From Thermoplasmata archaeon (GTDB lineage Archaea; Thermoplasmatota; Thermoplasmata; RBG-16-68-12; JAGMCJ01): a stretch of 19,969 nucleotides of DNA. The stretch is from the NCBI GenBank assembly GCA_023129265.1, contig JAGMCJ010000110.1, positions 1 through 19,969 on the forward strand. Direction: 5' to 3'. Made by a program: the position numbers and the translations under genes. Below the pieces are notes generated by a model. It was not told the origin of the DNA and made no database searches. It worked only from the letters and a program-made list of their open reading frames with translations. Positions 12,940-19,969 of the stretch are shown here, piece by piece. How positions within the stretch are numbered: the first letter of the stretch is position 1; every line of letters begins with the position of its first letter.

Positions 12940-15900
12940 ATGAAGGAGAAAGTGGGGCGGATTTTTGGTGTGATGATTTGTGTGGCGATTGTCGCTGTGG
13001 CGTTCTCAACGACTGTACCGTTGGAGGTTCGTGCTGCGACGCTGTACGTGGGTCCGGGACAGACCTACACCACTATTCAGTCTGCTATAGATGCCTCGAA
13101 CGCTGGCGATACGATTCGTGTGCATGACGGGACCTATGATGAGCGGATCACCGTAAACAAGACCCTAACCCTCACCGGAAACGGCTCGGCTACGACGATT
13201 ATCACGAATAGCGGGTCAGGTAGTGTGGTGACCATAGCAGCCAACTGGGTCAATTTCAGTGGGTTCACAGTGAAAAGTGGTCGAATATCTGGAGAAGATG
13301 CTGGGATAAAGATTGATTCTTCGAACGATGTTGAGGTTCAAAACTGTAATTGCTCAGACAATCCACGGGGCATCTACCTTGTGCAATCGTCAAACAACAG
13401 GATAGAGAACAACACGTGTTCGAACAACGCAGTGGGTATCTTGCTATTATCATCATCGAGCAACAGGATGGTCAACAACACCGCGAATTCCAATGCCGGG
13501 GCTGGAATCTGGCTAGACAACTCCTCCAGGGGCGAAATATCCAATAACGTAGTAAATTCAAATTGGAATGGAATACATTTCCGACCAGGATATAACTGCA
13601 ACAACATCACGATGTACAACAACACTGCGAACTCGAATACAAACAACGGAATGGAGATTATTGGCAACTACAATACGATAACGTACAACATCGCGAACAA
13701 CAATGGCAATATTGGAATAATCGTGGGAGGGATGTACAACACCATATCATACAATCTGGCAATGTCGAATGGAAACGGAATCTACATCTCTTCTTGGAAT
13801 TCCACAATCACCCATAATGTCGCAGTAAACAACAACGGTGGAATCGTGCTAATGAATCTAGGATACAGCAACTTCGATTGGAATGCCGCGTGCTGCAACG
13901 CGCTAGGGGACCTCTCCTTCTGGATACACGGGAGTGAGGGTGCGACTGGTGACTCGAATACTTGTGATAGCTCAGGCGGATGGAATGATATGTTCAAGAC
14001 TGGGTGTAGCTTCGGATGTAGCCTTTCGGGGAGGGTGACAGACGGGCACGGCCATGTCCTTGAGGGTGTCAGGGTGACACTCCACAACCTTGGTCAATAT
14101 ACGACCTACACCGATGCTTTAGGGTGTTTCAACTACTGTCCCATTGGGGCTGCTGATGTGACTCCACCTGAACCGTATCTTGAGGTTGCCCTTCAGGACC
14201 AGGGAACGGGAGGGACTCCGTACATGGCGATATACGAGACTAGTCCAGGGGCCGTTGTCGCGGCCGAAACACAGACACTTGCGTCGATCACAGGTACCGT
14301 GAATATCGACTTCTCGAATAACCCAGGAATAAGATCAACGAATATCGCCAACGCAAATGACCTTGATGATTATGCGGTCATTTACCTCCACACGTACCAG
14401 GCAGTACAGTTCTCACTGAACACGTTGGGTCTGAACCTGGACCACGCACTTCCGGTCGAGACATATGGGAACACACCAGCAGGAATGGGAACGTGGTATA
14501 CTCCCGTACCTTGGAGTGGCTATCCATCATCTTCCATATCCATAGGCGTGGGCAATAGCATGTTCAACAGCGGGAACAGACCTGACAACAGGGAGTGGCA
14601 TGAATTCGGGCACCACATAATGGCAGATTCATTGATTGGTAATGACAATGCGCTTCCTCCGAGAGGCGGTGGTTTGCCCCATGCGGGTTATGCCAACCCC
14701 AACAGTGCGGACTCATGGATGGAAGGATTCGCCGAGTTCATGTCGTCTGAGATTGATGCTGCTGGATATCCGGCCATTCCCATGATGTCATTTCCCTTCT
14801 TAGCGTCGGTACCGATACAGGGAACACTACCGCCGTATCCCCCGAATTGGTATGGCGGTTGGGGGAACCCGCGTTGGTGGGATTTGGAATGGCAAACCAA
14901 TATCCGGGGACCGACACGCCTGGACGAGGAGTTCGCAATCGCTAGCATATTGTGGGACTTAGAGGACCCGATCAACGGCTTGGAGAACGACTTTGTGGAC
15001 CTGACAATAGGTCAGATATGGGGCATCATAAACACGAATAATCTCTTTCCAGAGGCGGGGAGACCTCCTGGTAACCCTCCGATGACTGACCTCAGGGACG
15101 TCTACAATGCATTCTCGGCATCTGCCCTCGTGTCTCAGGCCAATTTGGATCAGATATTCAGGGCTCACGGTGCCTGTGATGATGCAAATGGCAACTTCCT
15201 ATGTGATGTAGGTGAGCAGGTCGGCTACACTGGCGATCCCGCGAGGCCTCTCAGGAGAAACACAACGTACCTAGACAACTCCTTCATCCTTGTCACAGTA
15301 ATCGACAACGAGACCATGATGGAAATCGATGTAGATGGATTCTTTGTCCATGACGTTTTTGATCCTCCGCATGAATACTTGGACGCTGACTTCGCGGTTT
15401 CCTATTTCAATGAGACAAACAAGTCGATCTACTTCTCCATGGCACCTTACCCGCAACACAACTCAACTGCGTACATCTCACCATTCAAGGCTGGTCATTG
15501 CGGTGTTACACCTCTTGTCATAAACAACTCATACTATTGGGACAGAATGAATACTTCCAGCTACATCGCCAATCATACCTTCTATCTGGATCGATGCAGG
15601 CCTGGCGACGATATGTACATCGACACGAACACAATGTTATGGCCTGACATATACAACATCGACGATCCTGGCCAAGATGGCGTTCTGATCATCAACGCAT
15701 CAGACATCGTCCTGGACTGCAACGGTGCAACGCTGGATGGAATGGGTATGGGTATCGGAATCTACAATCCGGGATTTGACAATGTCACGATAAGGAATTG
15801 CATTGTGGCAAACTACAAGCATGGGATTCTTGTGGAAGATGCGTCGGACAACGTCATCATCAACAATACTCTCGGTTCAAGCTGGGCAGGCGTATCCGCA

Positions 15901-17190
15901 TATGGAGGCGGTCATCACATTATGACTGAGAACCACGCCACTTTGAACACTTACGGCATAGACATCGCCTCCGACGACAACATCATAGAGAACAATACTG
16001 CTGATTCGAACCAGAATGGAATCTGGCTGGAATTCGCGTCGGGCAACACGATAGTTGGCAACATCGTAGATGCCAACACACAGGTAGGGGTTAGTTTGCA
16101 CGATTCGTCCAGCTATGGCACTGTTGCGGAGAACCACATCGAAGGCAACGCCGTTACTGGCATCCTTGCGTGGGACTCGTCTCATAACAACACCATCTAC
16201 CATAACAGCATCATAGACAACTTAGAACAGGCGAACGATACGGGTGCCGACAATCAGTGGCACAACGGCTATCCTTCCGGAGGGAACTACTGGGATGATT
16301 ACGTCGGAGTTGATGAGAAGGTCGGTCCCGGTCAGGACAAGCCTGGTGTTGACGGGATAGGCGACACGGCTTACATCATAGATGCGGACAGCCAGGATGA
16401 GTATCCTCTCATGAGCGTCGCACCTCCACCTCTCTTGCCCCCATCAGCCCCACAGGATCTTGGAGCGGTAGCAGACGACCAGCAAGTCACGCTGACCTGG
16501 AATCCACCAGCCTTTGACGGTCGTTCCCCAATAACCAACTATGGCGTTTATCGAGGAACCGCTCCTGGTGAGGAGATCTTCCTTGTGGATGTCGGGGATG
16601 TTCTCACCTACGTCGATACGGAATTGACGGCCGGACAGACCTACTACTACAAGGTCAGTGCAATGAACGCGGTAGGTGAGGGAGCACAATCGAATGAGGC
16701 TAGTGCGACCACGGCACCTCCGGCAAACCAGCCTCCGACATGCAGTATCACGGACCCGGTTCAGGGAGCTACGGTATCTGGTACGTACACGATAACTGGT
16801 ACCGCCTTTGACGCTGATGGAACTGTGGCTAGTGTGGAAGTCAGAATAGACACTGGTGCTTGGACGCAAGTCACAGGCACGACAACATGGACCTATGATT
16901 GGGATACATCAACCGCTTCCGATGGCGATCACACGATATACGCTCGCTCTTATGATGGCACCAACTATTCGGACGAGGCGAGTGTTCTCGTGACCGTGGA
17001 CAATGCCGCTCCACCGGAGTCGATCTTCGAGAACGTCTGGTTCTGGATTGCGGTCCTCGCGGTTATAATCATAGTAATTATCATCGCGGTCATCGCTACC
17101 TCTAGGGGGCGAAAGGAGCTCATCGAGGAGGAGCCAGAAGCACCGCCAGAGCCTCCAGAAGAGCCGCCGGAACCGCCTCCCATCGAATAG
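12940..17190 (+). CDS. Mosaic surface protein: beta-helices plus HExxH protease domain
   Basis: Exported, membrane-anchored protein of 1416 residues. In order: signal peptide (1-31, ending VRAAT); NosD-type beta-helix (about 32-345); carboxypeptidase-regulatory-like domain opening LSGRVTDGHGHVLEGVRVTL (about 360-440); a zincin-like region with HEFGHH (H554, E555, H558) and a possible third ligand in MEGFAEF (E595); an EF-hand-like DDANGNFLCDVGE; a second beta-helix (about 890-1150) ending in GYPSGGNYWDDY; an Fn3 domain (1168-1257); a bacterial Ig-like domain (1266-1357); one membrane helix (about 1366-1388); and a Glu/Pro-rich tail. The ATG at 12940 is preferred over GTG 12931 because GGGAG lies eight bases before it. 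A role in surface polysaccharide or protein processing is inference. Confidence 0.9.
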   Translation: MKEKVGRIFGVMICVAIVAVAFSTTVPLEVRAATLYVGPGQTYTTIQSAIDASNAGDTIRVHDGTYDERITVNKTLTLTGNGSATTIITNSGSGSVVTIAANWVNFSGFTVKSGRISGEDAGIKIDSSNDVEVQNCNCSDNPRGIYLVQSSNNRIENNTCSNNAVGILLLSSSSNRMVNNTANSNAGAGIWLDNSSRGEISNNVVNSNWNGIHFRPGYNCNNITMYNNTANSNTNNGMEIIGNYNTITYNIANNNGNIGIIVGGMYNTISYNLAMSNGNGIYISSWNSTITHNVAVNNNGGIVLMNLGYSNFDWNAACCNALGDLSFWIHGSEGATGDSNTCDSSGGWNDMFKTGCSFGCSLSGRVTDGHGHVLEGVRVTLHNLGQYTTYTDALGCFNYCPIGAADVTPPEPYLEVALQDQGTGGTPYMAIYETSPGAVVAAETQTLASITGTVNIDFSNNPGIRSTNIANANDLDDYAVIYLHTYQAVQFSLNTLGLNLDHALPVETYGNTPAGMGTWYTPVPWSGYPSSSISIGVGNSMFNSGNRPDNREWHEFGHHIMADSLIGNDNALPPRGGGLPHAGYANPNSADSWMEGFAEFMSSEIDAAGYPAIPMMSFPFLASVPIQGTLPPYPPNWYGGWGNPRWWDLEWQTNIRGPTRLDEEFAIASILWDLEDPINGLENDFVDLTIGQIWGIINTNNLFPEAGRPPGNPPMTDLRDVYNAFSASALVSQANLDQIFRAHGACDDANGNFLCDVGEQVGYTGDPARPLRRNTTYLDNSFILVTVIDNETMMEIDVDGFFVHDVFDPPHEYLDADFAVSYFNETNKSIYFSMAPYPQHNSTAYISPFKAGHCGVTPLVINNSYYWDRMNTSSYIANHTFYLDRCRPGDDMYIDTNTMLWPDIYNIDDPGQDGVLIINASDIVLDCNGATLDGMGMGIGIYNPGFDNVTIRNCIVANYKHGILVEDASDNVIINNTLGSSWAGVSAYGGGHHIMTENHATLNTYGIDIASDDNIIENNTADSNQNGIWLEFASGNTIVGNIVDANTQVGVSLHDSSSYGTVAENHIEGNAVTGILAWDSSHNNTIYHNSIIDNLEQANDTGADNQWHNGYPSGGNYWDDYVGVDEKVGPGQDKPGVDGIGDTAYIIDADSQDEYPLMSVAPPPLLPPSAPQDLGAVADDQQVTLTWNPPAFDGRSPITNYGVYRGTAPGEEIFLVDVGDVLTYVDTELTAGQTYYYKVSAMNAVGEGAQSNEASATTAPPANQPPTCSITDPVQGATVSGTYTITGTAFDADGTVASVEVRIDTGAWTQVTGTTTWTYDWDTSTASDGDHTIYARSYDGTNYSDEASVLVTVDNAAPPESIFENVWFWIAVLAVIIIVIIIAVIATSRGRKELIEEEPEAPPEPPEEPPEPPPIE

Positions 17191-17309
17191 CTCAGATTCG
17201 GTCTTAGTCTTTCAAATCTTTCTAGGTATCCCGAGAGCACGCTGTACTTCTTCGCTTCATTCGGGGTAGTCGAGAGAGCTATGTAGTGTATCGGCGCTGA
17301 GGAATAGGA
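17191..17309. terminator. Possible T-rich terminator after surface-protein gene
   Basis: The plus strand just after the stop has CTTAGTCTTTCAAATCTTTCT (17203-17223, three T-runs). Archaeal transcription can end at such T-rich tracts without a hairpin. The runs are short and interrupted, so this is a weak call. Confidence 0.25.
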
Positions 17310-17801
17310 ATGGACTTTCATAGGTGGAGCATAGAGATGACCATCTCGATGGCTTTCCTTTTCATGGTCATGGGCTCACTGTTGTCGTTCATGATATCTC
17401 CACGTCTTCCCACTCCAGGGCCTGCCGTCTTGATCGGGTTCTCAGTCTCCGCATTGACAATGGCCTTTGCAGCACATGGCATCCACGGTTCCGCCACCAG
17501 ACGAGAATTGCTCAGGGCAGGCGGAAGGAGCAGAAGTCTCCTTTTCCTCTATCTTGCTGGGCTCGCGGTCCTAGTCATTTGTACGTGGGTGCTTTGCCTT
17601 GGTTCTTCTTTGAGCTGGCCGAGTGTGTTGGTGATCCTGACTGGACTGACCGTGGTTGGCGTGTCATCCATCATCAAGAAGAAATCCCTCGTCGGTTCCG
17701 CCAGCCAACGAACGGACCGGCTGTACTACCCCATGTTGTTCACCACGGTGATGGTCATTCTGGGCGCCGTGATGGTGTATCGTCTGCTTTGCATGTACTA
17801 G
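17310..17801 (+). CDS. Small four-helix membrane protein, unknown function
   Basis: Unrecognised 163-residue membrane protein. Four hydrophobic segments are visible: MTISMAFLFMVMGSLLSFMI (about 10-30), PAVLIGFSVSALTMAFAAHGI (38-58), LLFLYLAGLAVLVICTWVLC (77-96) with a fifth stretch SVLVILTGLTVVGVSSII close behind, and YYPMLFTTVMVILGAVMVY near the C-terminus, so four or five helices are possible. GAGGA (17299-17303) lies six bases before the ATG and supports this start. It follows the large surface-protein gene on the same strand, 119 bases on, and could be read with it. No motif suggests an activity. Confidence 0.65.
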   Translation: MDFHRWSIEMTISMAFLFMVMGSLLSFMISPRLPTPGPAVLIGFSVSALTMAFAAHGIHGSATRRELLRAGGRSRSLLFLYLAGLAVLVICTWVLCLGSSLSWPSVLVILTGLTVVGVSSIIKKKSLVGSASQRTDRLYYPMLFTTVMVILGAVMVYRLLCMY

Positions 17802-17935
17802 CGATATTCATCGTGTAGTATTCGTCCTCTGTCCACAGGCTTAGTCATCTCCCAGCCACATTCAACGAACCCGCTCACCCATATGGAATCGTCTAGGGGA
17901 ATCCCAGAAGAAACGCTTCTCAAAGAGGGAAGAAA

Positions 17936-17943
17936 GATATAAT
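17936..17943 (+). promoter_or_regulatory. TATA box of epimerase gene
   Basis: GATATAAT, preceded by the purine stretch GAAGAAA, is centred about 45 bases before the ATG at 17985. This would give a leader of about 20 bases that includes GGGTGA at 17966-17971 as a ribosome-binding site. Confidence 0.5.
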
Positions 17944-17984
17944 GGTCCCATTCTGTTACTGGGTCGGGTGAGATCATCCGTTGC

Positions 17985-18920
17985 ATGGTCACTGGAGGAG
18001 CGGGTTTCATAGGAAGTCACCTGGTCGACCGACTGCTTGAGGAAGGTCACCAAGTCGTTTGCTATGACAATCTTGATGATTGGTATTCGGGTAAGTGGAG
18101 GAACATAGAGCGCAATTCGGAAAACCCGGAATTCGAGGTCCAAGAGAAGAGTATCCTGGACTTTGATGCCCTGAGGACGGGGCTTGAAGACGTGGACGTT
18201 GTCTTTCACGAAGCCGCCCAACCGGGAATCCCCATATCGGTCAAGAACCCGCTGAAGACCTTCTCGACAAACGTCAACGGAACGTTGAACGTACTTCTGG
18301 CTTCATTGGATGCAGGGGTGAAGAAGGTAGTATATGCCTCATCCTCTTCGGTCTATGGAAACGGTGTGCCGAGACCTACCGGAGAGGACTGCGAGACCGG
18401 ACCCATATCTCCCTACGGAATTAGCAAGTTGATAACGGAGGGCGTCTGCAATGCTCTCGGCGAGATGCGCGGACTGAGAATCGTGATTCTGAGGTATTTC
18501 ACTGTCTTTGGTCCCAGGCAGAGACCGGATATGGCGATAAGGAAGTTCGCAGACCTGATGTCTTCTGGGAAACCCGCAAGAATCTTCGGCGATGGAGAGC
18601 AAACAAGGGACTTCACTTATGTCTCAGACGTTGTGGATGCAAACATCCTTGCGATGAAAAGCACCAGTGCAGACGGGGAGATACTGAACATAGGCTACGG
18701 GAATAGCGTCAGTGTAAATGAGGTTGTTACCAAACTGAGAAAGCATTTTCCAGATGCACCTGGACCCGCATACGGGGAGATCCACAAAGAGGATGTGGAT
18801 CACACGCTCTCCGACAACTCAAAAGCAAGAAGGTTGCTGGGATGGGAACCGAAGGTCTCTTTCGATGATGGATTGAAGGCATTTGTTGACTGGTATTTGT
18901 TGGGCGGACATCAGCCCTGA
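17985..18920 (+). CDS. NAD-dependent nucleotide-sugar epimerase/dehydratase
   Basis: Extended short-chain dehydrogenase/reductase of 311 residues that acts on NDP-sugars. The Rossmann motif GGAGFIG starts at residue 4, D28 in YDNL would bind the NAD ribose, HEAAQPGIPISVKNP follows, and the catalytic SSSSVYG and Y144-x3-K148 (SPYGISK) are intact. RYFTVFGPRQRPDMAI and the GEQTRDFTYVSDVV segment are typical of GalE, UDP-glucuronate 4-epimerase and related enzymes. Which sugar it uses cannot be read from sequence. The ATG leaves the first beta-strand slightly short; the codons before it (ATC ATC CGT TGC) would complete it but offer no standard start. It probably supplies sugars for surface glycans with the glycosyltransferase downstream. 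Confidence 0.88.
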   Translation: MVTGGAGFIGSHLVDRLLEEGHQVVCYDNLDDWYSGKWRNIERNSENPEFEVQEKSILDFDALRTGLEDVDVVFHEAAQPGIPISVKNPLKTFSTNVNGTLNVLLASLDAGVKKVVYASSSSVYGNGVPRPTGEDCETGPISPYGISKLITEGVCNALGEMRGLRIVILRYFTVFGPRQRPDMAIRKFADLMSSGKPARIFGDGEQTRDFTYVSDVVDANILAMKSTSADGEILNIGYGNSVSVNEVVTKLRKHFPDAPGPAYGEIHKEDVDHTLSDNSKARRLLGWEPKVSFDDGLKAFVDWYLLGGHQP

Positions 18921-19095
18921 CCGACCGAAGAGTTATCTGCAATCTCCGACTTTCCCTTGCGTCGCCTCTGATGGAAACAGGTCGACTTGGAATCACAGCA
19001 GGGAATGGAAGAACAGCAAAGAAGTAGAAACACCTCGACAGAATGACCGGAGATATTCAATCAATCCACGTGAGGAGTGATTGGAAGGAGGATTT

Positions 19096-19103
19096 GGTGA
19101 TCC
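19096..19103 (+). promoter_or_regulatory. Strong ribosome-binding site deciding a TTG start
   Basis: GGTGATCC, with GGAAGGAGGA ahead of it, is complementary to the archaeal 16S rRNA 3' end and ends three bases before TTG at 19107. The L31e gene has the same arrangement (GGTGATCC then TTG at 980), so the rare start codon is believable here. Confidence 0.65.
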
Positions 19104-19106
19104 GCT

Positions 19107-19969
19107 TTGCAGGATGATGGCCTGTTGCAGGAGAAACGCGGAGACACTCGGCGTCGTCACCGCGAAAGATGGATAGCAAGGGTGATGATGTGTGTCTATG
19201 TTGCCTTTCTCGTTCTCATCGCCGCTATGGGCTTCTACATAATCTTCTATCTCGTTTTCCTTGTATCATTTGTCGTCCTAGCCTTTGTGGTTGATAGACT
19301 GAAGTCATTCGACCTGATCGATTCCTTCGCTCTGCAGAAGAAACTCGTCTTGGTCTTTCTTGTGGCATTGGCGGTGAGGTTCCTTATGCTCGCTCAGGAC
19401 CAGATAATCACTGGCGACATCCTCACCTATGTCTTTCGGGGAGACCAGATGCTCAACGGGAGAATTCCTTATGTTGATTTTCAGGGTGGCAACAAACCTC
19501 CTTTGTACAATCTCACTATTCTCATGATTTCCTGGTTCCTCGGTGCTGGGCAAATACAATTCAGAGCAGTGTTCTCCGCGGTTGATGCTTCTATTGCTGT
19601 CCTCATTTTCTTCCTCTGCAGCCGTGAAGGAGGAGAGAGGTTTGCTCTCTCTGCCTCCCTGCTATACTCTCTTTCTCCGATAAATGTGATAACGATTGGC
19701 CTCTCAGGCCATTTTGACCCGGTGCCGACATTGGCCGTTGTCATTTCCGCAGTGTTTCTAATCTCTAAGAAACACCGGCTGTCCTCGCTGTTTCTTGGTT
19801 TTGGGTTTGCCTTGAAAGTATTCGCTGCTGCACTTCTTCCATACTACATCTCTAGAATCGGAACACCCATGAAAAGGACTCTTTCCGTGGTCCTCTTCCT
19901 CCTTCCGATGGTTCTTTCCCTCATAGGACTCTATTTGCTGTCAGAAGAAGGACTGTTCAAGTATTTCGG
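19107..19969 (+). CDS. GT-C membrane glycosyltransferase (partial, C-terminus cut)
   Basis: The gene runs off the right edge; 287 residues are visible. A basic cytoplasmic N-terminus (RRRHRERW) is followed by many hydrophobic helices. After the first helices comes TGDILTYVFRGDQMLNGRIPY (D104 near its start) and FQGGNKPPLYN, then further on LSPINVITIGLSGHFDPVPT. An acidic first outer loop with NGRIPY.DF...KPP and a later G(H/Q)FD..P are typical of polyprenyl-phosphate-sugar-dependent GT-C enzymes of the GT39/GT87 type. Such enzymes add sugars on the outer face of the membrane. The frame is open from a stop at 19098-19100; TTG 19107 is chosen for its strong ribosome-binding site, while ATG 19185 is a weaker alternative. 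Confidence 0.75.
   Translation, partial: MQDDGLLQEKRGDTRRRHRERWIARVMMCVYVAFLVLIAAMGFYIIFYLVFLVSFVVLAFVVDRLKSFDLIDSFALQKKLVLVFLVALAVRFLMLAQDQIITGDILTYVFRGDQMLNGRIPYVDFQGGNKPPLYNLTILMISWFLGAGQIQFRAVFSAVDASIAVLIFFLCSREGGERFALSASLLYSLSPINVITIGLSGHFDPVPTLAVVISAVFLISKKHRLSSLFLGFGFALKVFAAALLPYYISRIGTPMKRTLSVVLFLLPMVLSLIGLYLLSEEGLFKYF

Noticed and set aside
13374..13667. DNA-level tandem repeats in the beta-helix genes as a repeat element
   Set aside because: The Asn-rich periodicity is protein-level beta-helix rungs; the codons vary and no DNA unit is conserved.
17324..17818. 164-codon plus-strand frame overlapping the small membrane protein
   Set aside because: The alternative frame at 17310 has a proper ribosome-binding site and clear membrane helices, whereas this one is His/Arg-rich without structure.

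Overview
The window is archaeal chromosomal DNA. A ribosomal/translation block (S19e, PDCD5-like protein, L39e, L31e, aIF6), a DUF373 protein, an archaeal pterin pyrophosphokinase (MptE family), a two-subunit glycine decarboxylase, TATA-box promoters with leaderless starts, and a serine tRNA with a bulge-helix-bulge intron all point to Archaea. The general style (fairly GC-rich core, large NosD-type beta-helix surface proteins with one C-terminal membrane anchor) suggests a euryarchaeote such as a Thermoplasmatota lineage. That assignment is inference, not proof.

Left part (1-8303), core genome. Five translation genes run on the plus strand and end at aIF6. They meet, two bases away, a minus-strand pair: a UlaG-like metallo-beta-lactamase-fold hydrolase preceded by a membrane protein with two zinc ribbons. 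Divergent from these is the pair DUF373 membrane protein plus MptE. MptE overlaps tail to tail with a minus-strand unit made of a MoaD/ThiS-like sulfur carrier, gcvPA and gcvPB. The sulfur carrier is divergent from an intron-containing tRNA-Ser(CGA).

Middle part (8304-12939), accessory DNA. From the tRNA onward the DNA is visibly less GC-rich and gene density falls. It holds an unrecognised 181-residue protein, a membrane-anchored beta-helix protein, a UbiA-family prenyltransferase, and two long stretches with only relics or doubtful genes. The last 12 bases of the tRNA plus the next two recur in the same orientation at 12736-12749. This is the geometry left by an element integrated into a tRNA 3' end. 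Close to the tRNA lie five tandem 11-bp repeats. No integrase is visible, so a decayed or non-autonomous island is the working hypothesis.

Right part (12940-19969), cell surface and glycans. A 1416-residue mosaic surface protein (beta-helix, carboxypeptidase-regulatory-like domain, HExxH metalloprotease-like region, second beta-helix, Fn3, Ig-like domain, membrane anchor) is followed by a small four-helix membrane protein, a nucleotide-sugar epimerase/dehydratase and the start of a GT-C membrane glycosyltransferase. The two glycan genes could serve surface glycosylation; the beta-helix proteins are rich in N-x-S/T sites.

Promoters form two groups. Five genes have a TATA box centred 30-32 bases before the start codon, which implies leaderless mRNA. 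Two others have it about 45 bases upstream together with a Shine-Dalgarno sequence.
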